Below the pieces are notes generated by a model. The model was not told where the DNA came from, made no database searches, and saw nothing but the letters and a program-made list of their open reading frames with translations. A stretch of 64,000 nt of DNA, taken from contig NZ_JAVKCA010000007.1 in the NCBI RefSeq assembly GCF_040222955.1, forward strand, positions 558,001 through 622,000. Direction: 5' to 3'. Below are positions 35,323 through 43,340 of this stretch, piece by piece. Position 1 is the first letter of the stretch. Every line of letters begins with the position of its first letter. Both the position numbers and the translations under genes were made by a program. The stretch is from Marinoscillum sp040222955. Its GTDB lineage: Bacteria; Bacteroidota; Bacteroidia; Cytophagales; Cyclobacteriaceae.

Positions 35323-36813
35323 TCAGTCGAACCCTAAGCTATTCAGGTACTCACGTTGGATGGCTGCCACATTACCCCCATACCTTCCAAACCAGATAAA
35401 ATGCCCAGCCCCTTCTATGGTGCTGAACGTAACTTTATTGTTCAACCTTTCCGACTGTGAGACAAAGTATTCGGCTGACGAATAAAGACAATTTCTGTCA
35501 TTTTCTCCATGAATAATGAGCATAGGTGGCAAATCCTCTTTGATCAGGTGATTGGGGGAAATCTCCTTTACAAGCTCCTTATTATTGAGGGTTTTTACAA
35601 TCCATTTTGAATTGTCCACCGTCAGGTCAAAAACCCCGGAAACCACCATCAATGCGTTGGGCTTCGCGCTAACGCCAAGGTCATCTGATTCCTCATTCCA
35701 GTTTTCCACCAGGGCAGTTGCCAGCGCTAAGTGTCCCCCGGCTGAATTTCCAGTGGCTACAATTTTATCCGGATTTATTTTGTATTTCACCGCATTTTCC
35801 CGGAGCCAGCGCACCGCTGATTTAGCATCTTTCACCGCCTCAAAAGGCAATGTTCCGTGCCTTCCTTTTATCCTATACTCAATGGCCGCAGCCACCCAGC
35901 CCTGTCTGGCGAACTCCGCTCCCTCTCCAAAAAACCAATCTGGTTTTCCCTCTGACCAGCTGCCACCATGAAAATAGATGATGGTTGGTCGAGGCCCTGC
36001 AAAGACCTGCGAGTCGGGTAGAAAGAGGTGCATCTCCAGCTCAAATCCATCCACAATCTTATAGGTTTCAATCAGGTGTGATGCTCTTGCGCTTTCAAAT
36101 TTTTCGTAAGCCGCCCTGGCTTTACTCACCGCTTCCTCCTCTTGGCAGGTGGTGATAAACTCGTCATAGATGGAGCCAATGTTCCTGACCCCATAGTTGT
36201 CCATGTGATTCATTAAGTATTCTCCGCGCCAATAGTCCCTGACCTGCGGGTTGGTGAAGCGTTGATCCATACAAGCCCAAACAGCTTCCAACTGCTGATT
36301 ATCACTTTTGTCATAGGCTCCGGTAGCTATCGCCTGGTTCGCATCTATGGCCAGTAGCGCCTGCACATATTCACGAAAATCCCGGTTGGTGAGTAAAGCG
36401 GCATCATTTAGGTCTGCGGTATGTGCAGTAAGTCTCGCCTGCTTTTCGGGAGTGAGCGACACCAGCTCGCCCGTGTAGTCCTGATGATGAGCAGGGTACT
36501 CCAACAAAAACTTATCGAAGAAGTATTGAATGCCAATGTTTTCATCCTGAATAACCGAAGGATCCAGCCGGTCGCTGTATTTACTGAGATGGGCGTGGAA
36601 GATGCTTTCCAGAGAGTCAATGGAGCTACCGAAACGAATGGGATCCATCGCGTTGAATGAAGCGAAATCGGAATAGATATTGTTCCTGATTTGTCTTGCA
36701 AAGACTTGCTGTTCTTCAAAATATTGATCCTTGATGGATGGCGCCTCACTGGTCTGCGCCATAGCAAATAGACTCATAAAAAACAGGGTGAGAAGGGCTA
36801 ACGATTTTTGCAT
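35323..36813 (-). CDS. Secreted alpha/beta-hydrolase (esterase/lipase, BD-FAE-like)
   Basis: The mature protein has about 497 residues. ATG 36813 (MQKSLALLTLFFMSLFAMAQ) gives a typical signal peptide; the frame extends 11 codons upstream without one. The C-terminal ~240 residues are an alpha/beta hydrolase of the carboxylesterase/HSL type: oxyanion motif YFHGGSWSEG, nucleophile Ser357 in ATGNSAGGHLA, acid Asp in HGENDRNCLY, and His in EGAGHFIWFG. Residues ~25-245 are a separate, mostly helical domain that I do not recognise, with a regular charged pattern. It is predicted to be periplasmic or extracellular; the ester substrate is unknown. Confidence 0.85.
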   Translation of the reverse strand: MQKSLALLTLFFMSLFAMAQTSEAPSIKDQYFEEQQVFARQIRNNIYSDFASFNAMDPIRFGSSIDSLESIFHAHLSKYSDRLDPSVIQDENIGIQYFFDKFLLEYPAHHQDYTGELVSLTPEKQARLTAHTADLNDAALLTNRDFREYVQALLAIDANQAIATGAYDKSDNQQLEAVWACMDQRFTNPQVRDYWRGEYLMNHMDNYGVRNIGSIYDEFITTCQEEEAVSKARAAYEKFESARASHLIETYKIVDGFELEMHLFLPDSQVFAGPRPTIIYFHGGSWSEGKPDWFFGEGAEFARQGWVAAAIEYRIKGRHGTLPFEAVKDAKSAVRWLRENAVKYKINPDKIVATGNSAGGHLALATALVENWNEESDDLGVSAKPNALMVVSGVFDLTVDNSKWIVKTLNNKELVKEISPNHLIKEDLPPMLIIHGENDRNCLYSSAEYFVSQSERLNNKVTFSTIEGAGHFIWFGRYGGNVAAIQREYLNSLGFD

Positions 36814-36883
36814 GCGAAAAGATAATGATTTGCACCGTATCGGCATTGCATTTCACTTCCAAGGAAGGTCACGCGCCTGATCA

Positions 36884-37270
36884 TCATTCAGTCTGGATTT
36901 TCTGTACCACATAAGAGGTTATCGACTTTACTTGTGAGCCTTTGGCACTGGTGAATTCATAGAAATCGGCAAATCCAAAAACACTCCCGTCGCTCATCAC
37001 CATCTCGCCATTGATGGCAGCTTCCTTGCCATGGGTAACTATGCTGTGAATGGTGAGCTCGGAGGCCTTATTATGCGCCATTTCCATGAGGGCAGCAGCA
37101 AATTGCTCCCTGCCCATGATGGGTTTATCCCCTACCAAAGTCCATATCACATCGTCGGCCAGGTATTGCATGGCCTGCGGAATATCGTAGGAAGCAAAAA
37201 AGATCGTGAGGTTTTTTATCAGCTCCTTTTTGGGAGCATTTTCACAACTGGTAGCAATGTTTAGTTTCAT
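36884..37270 (-). CDS. SnoaL-like (NTF2-fold) protein
   Basis: About 128 residues from ATG 37270 (MKLNIATSCENAPKKELIKN), which is preceded by AGAAAAAG; an upstream start would add 17 residues of low-conservation leader. NTF2-like pattern: FFASYDIPQAMQYLADDVIW, then GREQFAAALMEMAHN, and a closing GSVFGFADFYEFTS. The family includes cyclases, isomerases and many unassigned proteins. No catalytic His-Asp pair can be named with confidence. It is cytoplasmic. It lies upstream of the esterase gene on the same strand, with a gap of about 70 bases. Confidence 0.75.
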   Translation of the reverse strand: MKLNIATSCENAPKKELIKNLTIFFASYDIPQAMQYLADDVIWTLVGDKPIMGREQFAAALMEMAHNKASELTIHSIVTHGKEAAINGEMVMSDGSVFGFADFYEFTSAKGSQVKSITSYVVQKIQTE

Positions 37271-37443
37271 CTTTTTCTGAGTTAAATGAGCATTTTTGGG
37301 TAAAAAAGTAGTGAAAAGCACGATTTTTCTGCAACGGGCTATATGCCTAGGTACTTGAGCAATCGCTGAACTACGAGAGCAAGAGTTTCATTAAAGCATA
37401 TACTGAGTAAAGGACTTGCACACAATTATGGGTGAACACATAA

Positions 37444-37468
37444 AGCCATTATAAGAACCATAATGGCT
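37444..37468 (-). terminator. Hairpin downstream of LytTR gene
   Basis: The perfect 9-bp stem AGCCATTAT (37444-37452) with ATAATGGCT (37460-37468) begins about 40 bases after the response regulator stop on the minus strand. The following T tract is short (TTTAT). Confidence 0.45.
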
Positions 37469-37509
37469 AAAACTCCTCGATATAGTTTTGATCCAGCATT
37501 TACTCTTAG

Positions 37510-38277
37510 TTATAACAGTTCCTTACCAAAGAGCCCATTCATATTACCTCGCTGACTTACAGAAACTGGAATTTCATCACCATTGGTCAAAACCACAACA
37601 GCTTTACCATTCTTTGTTTTAACATACTCTTTTATATGATCTTTATTCACCAAATGTGACTGATGAGTACGGGTAAATCCATCAAGAAGGTCGTCATAGT
37701 GCTTTAATGTTTTCGAAAGCACATATTTTTCACCATTCAGCAAAAAAATTGTGCAGTAGTTTCCGAGCCCTTCAAAACGAATGATCTCTCCCATTTTGTA
37801 GTTAAGCATTTTTACTGTCTTTCCCCGTGTTACTGTCACTACTAGTTTACTGTCAGTAGAGCTATGCGCTTGCTGGTTATGGATCAGTACATCAAGACGT
37901 TTGCTTGTTTCTTTTGCACTTAAATTATTAACACATCTGCTGATGGCATTTTCCAAATGCCCGGGATCAATGGGTTTCAGCAAGTAATGCATAGCGCTAT
38001 ATTCAAAGGCTTCAACGGCATACCCATTATGTCCAGTAGTAAATATGATGTCGAACTCAGGGTCACTAATGTTTTGAAGCAGATCAAAACAAGTACCATC
38101 CTTTAGCACCACGTCAAGGAAAACGAGATGAGGTTTAAGCTCGATCAACTCTTTAGAAGCACGCTCTACGCTATCAAATTGTCCGGTTACACTGACCCGG
38201 TGAGAAGTCTTCTGAAGGAGCCTTTTCAACCTCTCCGTGCAATGTGGTTCATCTTCTACAATAACTGCGGTTAACAT
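37510..38277 (-). CDS. LytTR-family response regulator
   Basis: The 255-residue response regulator has a receiver domain with acidic pocket (VIVEDEP), phospho-acceptor Asp55 in LVFLDVVLKDG and Lys in HYLLKPIDPGHL. A linker and a LytTR DNA-binding domain (ICTIFLLNGEKYVLSKTLKHYDD-like pattern, then FTRTHQSHLVNKDHIKEY) follow. The ATG at 38277 is preferred: it forms a TAATG overlap with the stop of the LytS-type kinase gene; the frame upstream starts only with TTG. It is predicted to bind direct repeats upstream of target genes when phosphorylated by the adjacent kinase. Confidence 0.92.
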   Translation of the reverse strand: MLTAVIVEDEPHCTERLKRLLQKTSHRVSVTGQFDSVERASKELIELKPHLVFLDVVLKDGTCFDLLQNISDPEFDIIFTTGHNGYAVEAFEYSAMHYLLKPIDPGHLENAISRCVNNLSAKETSKRLDVLIHNQQAHSSTDSKLVVTVTRGKTVKMLNYKMGEIIRFEGLGNYCTIFLLNGEKYVLSKTLKHYDDLLDGFTRTHQSHLVNKDHIKEYVKTKNGKAVVVLTNGDEIPVSVSQRGNMNGLFGKELL

Positions 38278-40049
38278 TAGCAAATGGTTTTAAAAGGAAT
38301 TGTGATTGTAACATTTACACCATTGTCTATATCTCTTATTTCGAAATAGGTCTTCGTATCTGTCAGCTCATTCAAATACCGAATGCGGTCCTTCACCATT
38401 TTCATCCCGCTTGGCCTACCATTTTCCGATATTTTCTTTCCGGCCATCCCTACCCCATTATCTTCAATAATGAAAGTCAATTTTTCAAAATCATCAGGGA
38501 AAACCCTCACTGATATTGTTCCCGGGTAATCTATTTTCATTATTCCGTGCTCTATACTGTTCTCAATGATAGGCTGAATCAGCCATGAAGGGATCAAAGT
38601 AGTCTCTGGATTAATACCCGGATCAATGTCAACAGTTAATTTTATGGAATCTTGCAGCCGGAGCCCGGCAATTTCCACATACAGACTGGTCATCTTGATC
38701 TCTTCAGATACGGGTATCCAATCGTCCTGGGAGTTGTCCAGAACATTTCGCATTAATGATGCAAACTTCACAAGATAGTCGCTCGCCTTCTCCACACCAT
38801 GGGTCATCATATACTGATCAATGGCATTCAAAGCATTAAAGGTGAAATGTGGATTTAATTGTGCTCTTAAAGCCACCAGTTTTGATTCGATGAGGTTGGT
38901 TTTGAATTCCGCCTCATTGGCTTTGGTAATGGCTGCGCGCCTTTGCCAAAATAGAAATGAAATCAAGGAAATAGCGAAAATGACCCCTCCACCTGATGCC
39001 AGATATATTTTGCTAATTAATTTATGTTTGGAGATTTCTGCTTGGGCAAGAAGTTCCTTTTGCCTTGCTTCAAATTCAATTTCTTTTTTAGCGGTCTCTA
39101 GCTTTCGGTCATTATTGGTAAGACTATCATTAGACTCAATATACTTTTCAAGGGCGTCAAGTGCTTCACTAAACTTGCTACTCTCTTTATAAACCTCATA
39201 AAGCGTACCGTACAAATTTCTCCTGCTGAAATGATTAGAAGGCCCTACCGCCTCAAGGGCCTTTAAAGAATAAATTTCGGCTTGATCAAAATCTCTGGCT
39301 TTTTGATACACCATCGCGGCATTGGAATAGATATTCTTATTGAGAAACGCTATATCATATTCGATTAACAACGACAAGCTTTGTTCAATATGACTTACGG
39401 CTTCATCCGGTTTACCTGCACTGCTAAGCCGGAAAGACAAAGCACTATGGGAATAGGCCAGTGCGGCATGATTTTTTAAGCGCTCAGCCTCCACGATGGC
39501 AAGTTTAAAATAGTGCATGGCTGAATCATACTGCTCCATGTCAACATAGACATTCCCTATTCTATGAGCAACTACATCATTGTCTTCAAATTCAAGGTGC
39601 AATCTCTTAAATAGCCTCAGGGCTTTTTCATGATCGCCCTGACCAGTGTATACATTAGCGAGGTTGATCAGACTACCAGGGGTGTATTTAATGAGTTCAG
39701 GATGGCCATTTAAAATTTCCAATGCTTTTTGATAATAATCAATTGCTTCTACTGGTTTTCCTTGCAAATAGTGAATTACTGCTCCTATCCTTTGCAGGGC
39801 CAGTACCTGACCCTTGGGGTAGTCTATTTCGTTTGATATTTCTAGTGTTTCCTGCGCATAGGACAGAAGGGCTGAATCTGTGGGATCATATAATATCTTC
39901 TGACGAACATAATCATTCCTCATATCGAGATACAAAGTATCAGTACGGGTTGGATAATTTTCTATTCGTCTGGCCAATGAATCTATCACCTGTGGCTGAG
40001 CGGCCAGTATCTGACATGCAAAAACTAGCATATAAAGTAGTTTCTTCAT
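38277..40049 (-). CDS. TPR-domain LytS-type sensor histidine kinase
   Basis: The 590-residue kinase has a signal peptide (KKLLYMLVFACQILAAQ), TPR repeats (~residues 60-300), a coiled coil (~305-335), one membrane span (LASGGGVIFAISLISFLFW) and a His_kinase (LytS/YehU-type) domain. The phospho-acceptor is His401 in LRAQLNPHFTFNALNAID. The HATPase_c domain shows IIENSIEHGI and EDNGVGM. It partners the LytTR regulator whose start codon overlaps its stop (TAATG). The extracytoplasmic TPR domain probably senses a protein or peptide signal; the ligand is unknown. Confidence 0.92.
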   Translation of the reverse strand: MKKLLYMLVFACQILAAQPQVIDSLARRIENYPTRTDTLYLDMRNDYVRQKILYDPTDSALLSYAQETLEISNEIDYPKGQVLALQRIGAVIHYLQGKPVEAIDYYQKALEILNGHPELIKYTPGSLINLANVYTGQGDHEKALRLFKRLHLEFEDNDVVAHRIGNVYVDMEQYDSAMHYFKLAIVEAERLKNHAALAYSHSALSFRLSSAGKPDEAVSHIEQSLSLLIEYDIAFLNKNIYSNAAMVYQKARDFDQAEIYSLKALEAVGPSNHFSRRNLYGTLYEVYKESSKFSEALDALEKYIESNDSLTNNDRKLETAKKEIEFEARQKELLAQAEISKHKLISKIYLASGGGVIFAISLISFLFWQRRAAITKANEAEFKTNLIESKLVALRAQLNPHFTFNALNAIDQYMMTHGVEKASDYLVKFASLMRNVLDNSQDDWIPVSEEIKMTSLYVEIAGLRLQDSIKLTVDIDPGINPETTLIPSWLIQPIIENSIEHGIMKIDYPGTISVRVFPDDFEKLTFIIEDNGVGMAGKKISENGRPSGMKMVKDRIRYLNELTDTKTYFEIRDIDNGVNVTITIPFKTIC

Positions 40050-40321
40050 AGGAGTAGCTATCAGTTTGGAAGGGTAAATATGTTAAAATAATTTGACTGT
40101 TGATTTCACAAGATGCTCTCACTCAAAGTTCTGATGCTTTAGGCTACCGCTCAGGTCAAACAATTACACGCCATTCTGCAACGAATATCCTCTGAATCCC
40201 AATGATTAGTAACTAGTCCCTGACACCATCAAAATCAGGAAAAAGATTGCCCTTTATTTGTAAGGAGACTGAAAGCCATGCAGACGTCTTATTTAGAACC
40301 TCGAAGCATACTTCTTAAAAA

Positions 40322-40861
40322 ATGAATATCACAGGAGCAATAAAGCCATTTTCGATCCTCCTCACACTCATTATTTGGATGATCACCCCGTGCCCAGCAC
40401 AAGAAACGGCAGACATTAACACAGGGTATAATTGGGTACGCGAACAGGCGCAAGCGCAATGTGCTAATGGAGTCTTTAAGCACAAATTCCAGGAATATGA
40501 CTGTCATTGTATAGCCTTGCTCTATATAGAACAATTAAGAGCAGGAAAGATCCGGCCCACTCCTTTCCATGCTCCCAAATCTATACTTCAATCCTATAAA
40601 GATCTGTTGATCAGTGCTTGCAAATCCGAAACACCTGTTTACGTAACGGGAGGTAAAGGCCCGAAAAGCAACCTGATAATTCTGGCCAACTCTCTGGATC
40701 TGGAAGAAAAACTCACAAAGGAAAATTATAGAGGGCCTCTCAGCGCATGCGCCCTATTAGACAATCTCCACTTAAACCTCTCTTCTGAGTGGTTTTTAAA
40801 AGAGGGAGGCATGGACTATTCGCTCAAATTCTTTGAACCTGGTAATGATTGTAAAAATTAA
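40322..40861 (+). CDS. Secreted four-cysteine protein, unrecognised
   Basis: The 179-residue protein has a signal peptide (ITGAIKPFSILLTLIIWM...PCPAQ). The mature part shows a cysteine spacing C47-x13-C61-x-C63-x36-C100 around YDCHCIALLYIEQLRAGK. The downstream protein at 40873 has the same spacing class around FDCNCLKPAYLNYLKTR, so the two share an unnamed domain. A fifth Cys lies in LSACALLDNL. The Cys could bind a metal or form disulphides in the periplasm. No known family is recognised. The next gene starts 11 bases after its stop, so they form an operon. Confidence 0.65.
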   Translation: MNITGAIKPFSILLTLIIWMITPCPAQETADINTGYNWVREQAQAQCANGVFKHKFQEYDCHCIALLYIEQLRAGKIRPTPFHAPKSILQSYKDLLISACKSETPVYVTGGKGPKSNLIILANSLDLEEKLTKENYRGPLSACALLDNLHLNLSSEWFLKEGGMDYSLKFFEPGNDCKN

Positions 40862-40872
40862 ATTCTAAAGAT

Positions 40873-42414
40873 ATGAAAGGACAAGTAACCAAAATACCAT
40901 TATTCCTGATCGCCATATCCTTATCACTATCCTTTCAGATGGCTGCCCAGGATTTTAGAAAACTGAAAGACAAAGTAGGCAAGGCTGCCAGCGAGTTAAA
41001 AAAGGAATCGAAATCCAGGCAGGGTAAAGATGCCGGGGATAAAGAACCAAACAGTAATGAGTCTGGTAGAAACGTCTTTGACAGGCATTCTGTGACGTTT
41101 TCTCACGAGCATCTTGTAGATTTTGATATTGCCACCTACCATGGAAAATACATCAGGGGATTATCAAGCAGAAGCCGCAATGCGCTACAGGACGAGGCTT
41201 TCTTAAATAGTATGAAACTTCAGAACCTGAAGAAAATCCAATCTTTAGAAATGGATGATGTGGAATATCGCAACCTTCTTCGGCGGTTGATGACCGGGGA
41301 CGGGGTAGACACCTATTTTGGTGGTAGTCATTCCAACGTTTGGGGAGGTTCCAGCAGTGATGAATTTAGCAAGCGCAGGGCTTTAGAAAGCTATAAGAAA
41401 TCGGGCATCCCAGAGGCACTTAGGAAAGCCTATGATAACCTACCCAACGAGAAAAACTATGCGATCATCAATTTCGAACGTTTCCCTGAATATAACTTCG
41501 AAAAGGAAGTTTATGTATTCAAGCACCAATTCAGTAGAAATAATTACCTCTACAGTTGTGAAAGCTGCCTCTATGAGTACAAAATAGCTCCGGAAAAGGC
41601 GGAGCAGCTTCATACAAAAACACAAGGCGGCTATATTCTGATGGAGGAGGAAAAGGGCGGATTGCCTGCATATAGCTTGTTTGATGAGGTGTCCTTAAAA
41701 ACCCCTTTTATTCAATATACCCCACAAGACTTACTGGAGATAGTAAGGGTGCCAGGGGGCACAGGGGACATCGTACTGCCCTGGGTGGCAAATGATTTTA
41801 ATGAGGACAACCTGTCTGAATACCTCACCAAAATGATCTATGAAAGTTGCGAGAAAGACCCATATGGTGCGGTTGGTAGGTTGTTTGACTGCAACTGCCT
41901 GAAACCAGCATATCTGAATTACCTGAAAACCAGGGTATCTAGCCCCAACAAGATACTCGCCTGGAACCAACCAGTTCTGAACGAGGCATGTGAGAGCGGG
42001 AAGAAAGTCAGCATAGACCAGTTCCAGAAGGTAATAATCGCCAGAGAAGGAACCAGCTCCCCCACTTTTGATCCCTGTCAGTTATCAGAGGACCTAAAAA
42101 AAGGGCAGTCAACGGAATATTTCATTGATGTGGAAATGACGAATCTGCATGTGCCTTCCCGCTTTATTGACTATTCGGGTTGCCTGAGCGATGAGAAGCT
42201 TAGCAAGATTGCTAATATTAAGGCAGAAAGCTCCTACAATAATCGTGGAGCAAGGGCAGGAAAAGAAAAGGAAGCCTACAAATCCTGTTATATCGCTGAA
42301 TTTATTCAGATCGCCAAAGAAATTAAAGTTTCTTTAGGAAGTGGCCTAGGTGCCTTGAATCAGTTCATAGACCATGACGCTGAAAGCAGGGTTTCCCTGA
42401 CGTGTGTGGAATAG
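40873..42414 (+). CDS. Secreted protein with shared four-cysteine domain
   Basis: The 513-residue protein has a signal peptide (...SLSLSFQMAAQ) followed by a charged, low-complexity linker (KKESKSRQGKDAGDKEPNSN). A middle region of ~200 residues includes CESC (YSCESCLYEYK). The cysteine domain is C326-x13-C340-x-C342-x30-C373 with FDCNCLKPAYLNYLKTR, paralogous to the upstream 179-residue protein. Further Cys pairs lie near the C-terminus (DPCQLSEDL; YSGCLSDEKL; KSCYIAEFIQ). It is predicted to be periplasmic or surface-exposed. No enzyme motif is recognised. It is co-transcribed with its smaller paralogue. Confidence 0.68.
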   Translation: MKGQVTKIPLFLIAISLSLSFQMAAQDFRKLKDKVGKAASELKKESKSRQGKDAGDKEPNSNESGRNVFDRHSVTFSHEHLVDFDIATYHGKYIRGLSSRSRNALQDEAFLNSMKLQNLKKIQSLEMDDVEYRNLLRRLMTGDGVDTYFGGSHSNVWGGSSSDEFSKRRALESYKKSGIPEALRKAYDNLPNEKNYAIINFERFPEYNFEKEVYVFKHQFSRNNYLYSCESCLYEYKIAPEKAEQLHTKTQGGYILMEEEKGGLPAYSLFDEVSLKTPFIQYTPQDLLEIVRVPGGTGDIVLPWVANDFNEDNLSEYLTKMIYESCEKDPYGAVGRLFDCNCLKPAYLNYLKTRVSSPNKILAWNQPVLNEACESGKKVSIDQFQKVIIAREGTSSPTFDPCQLSEDLKKGQSTEYFIDVEMTNLHVPSRFIDYSGCLSDEKLSKIANIKAESSYNNRGARAGKEKEAYKSCYIAEFIQIAKEIKVSLGSGLGALNQFIDHDAESRVSLTCVE

Positions 42415-42538
42415 CTGTTTAACTATTGGAAAAATGAGCAGAAGATGAATGGTTCGATGGTAGGCCTGAGACGGGCAGAAGGTAGTAGATGAAAATAAAA
42501 ACGGGAAAACTGGGTTTTTGATGAGTAAATAAATTCTG

Positions 42539-42691
42539 ATGGGTTGGGTAATATTTATTGTTGTCATCATTGTAATAGGTGCACTTCTTGGAGGCAATAG
42601 CTTAGGCGAAACCATTCGTGAGGGTTGTGGATTCATTATTGGGGTGGTCATCCTATTGATTATTATTATATTAATTGTGTCGAATTCCTAA
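42539..42691 (+). CDS. 50-residue two-span membrane protein
   Basis: ATG 42539 opens a 50-codon frame ending at TAA 42691. The product has two hydrophobic segments, WVIFIVVIIVIGALLGG and FIIGVVILLIIIILIV, joined by a short polar loop NSLGETIREGCG. The composition is coding-like for a small membrane protein, and isoleucine-rich two-helix proteins of this kind occur in Bacteroidota. No upstream ribosome-binding sequence is obvious, as is usual in this phylum. Function is unknown. It follows the cysteine-rich protein gene by ~125 bases. Confidence 0.45.
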   Translation: MGWVIFIVVIIVIGALLGGNSLGETIREGCGFIIGVVILLIIIILIVSNS

Positions 42692-42721
42692 AAAATTGAA
42701 ATTGTTTTTCATCGCATTGTT

Positions 42722-42964
42722 ATGGAAATAGCACACGTTAATTGGAGTCCTAAAACATATCAAGAATTTAGAGAAATGGTTTTTGTGGGTAGGATCCAAA
42801 TCAACATTGGCCCTTCGTGGGACGCTGTTACCAGAGTTGTACCGTACAACTTGATCAATTTGTTTTGCTATAACAAGAAAGTATTGCGTGCAATGATGGA
42901 TAGTGAAGAGATCTTTTGGAAGCTTCATCGCGATATTGGGGTGGATTTAATACTTTTAAAATGA
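42722..42964 (+). CDS. 80-residue hypothetical protein
   Basis: This short frame (MEIAHVNWSPKTYQEFREMV ... FWKLHRDIGVDLILLK) has no recognised family, signal peptide or membrane span. It starts 30 bases after the small membrane protein on the same strand. Its stop overlaps the ATG of the next tiny frame (ATGA at 42961). It may be a real small gene or part of a decayed region; coding support is limited to composition and context. Confidence 0.35.
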   Translation: MEIAHVNWSPKTYQEFREMVFVGRIQINIGPSWDAVTRVVPYNLINLFCYNKKVLRAMMDSEEIFWKLHRDIGVDLILLK

Positions 42965-43077
42965 AAGGAGGGGGAATTGGCATCACAAATGAACTTCCTT
43001 TTTTTGAAAGAGATCACACATCCATTTCATCAGTTGACAGGTGCTCTTTGTACACTGATGCGGTACTTTTCCTGTAA
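42961..43077 (+). pseudogene. Possible remnant of a histidine-kinase C-terminus
   Basis: A 38-codon frame starts in an ATGA overlap with the preceding stop. It reads KGGGIGITN, resembling the G2 box of LytS-type HATPase domains (G-x-G-I-G-L-x-N), and then FERDHTSISS, resembling the terminal segment after it. The intervening helix is missing and no kinase core precedes it. It may be a degenerate gene fragment; chance similarity cannot be excluded. Confidence 0.25.
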
Positions 43078-43097
43078 ACAACGCTATGTTTTCACAT

Positions 43098-43178
43098 TTA
43101 GATACGTATCTAAATTCATTGTAATACGTATCTAAATTTATTATGATACGTATCTTTTTCATTTTAGATACGTATCTT
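43098..43178. repeat. Array of four 22-bp-spaced GATACGTATC palindromes
   Basis: Four copies of the 10-bp palindrome GATACGTATC start at 43101, 43123 (first base A), 43145 and 43167, i.e. exactly every 22 bases. The first is embedded in a perfect 18-bp palindrome, TTTAGATACGTATCTAAA (43098-43115). Spacers are A+T-rich, 12 bases each and not identical. Sites at 22 bases lie on the same face of the helix, as in cooperative operator or iteron arrays. The array sits between the 3' ends of small plus-strand frames and metG, so it is not in an obvious promoter. Confidence 0.85.
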
Positions 43179-43276
43179 TTTTACAATAAGACCGCATAAA
43201 TCACTCACCTGATGCTGATGAGTAGAGAAAGGGCTGCGGTATGCCCTTGCAGAACCACCCCACTATCAATAAAAAA

Positions 43277-43310
43277 AGCCCCTACCGGAACTTGCATGCC
43301 AATAGGGGCT
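43277..43310 (-). terminator. Terminator of metG
   Basis: AGCCCCTA (43277-43284) pairs with TAGGGGCT (43303-43310) around an 18-base loop. On the minus strand a run of seven T residues follows, 31 bases after the metG stop. Confidence 0.8.
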
Positions 43311-43340
43311 CTTTTGTAAGACTGGTTACTCCAATGCCTA

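Noticed and set aside
37322..37509. A gene between the SnoaL-like and LytTR genes
   Set aside because: No frame of useful length or codon pattern; only a hairpin at 37444-37468 is supported.
38278..38283. TTG start for the LytTR regulator
   Set aside because: The ATG two codons later overlaps the kinase stop as TAATG, the normal coupling, so the longer start is unneeded.
43098..43178. CRISPR array
   Set aside because: The repeated unit is a 10-bp palindrome with 12-base A+T-rich spacers, too short for a CRISPR repeat, and no cas gene is present.
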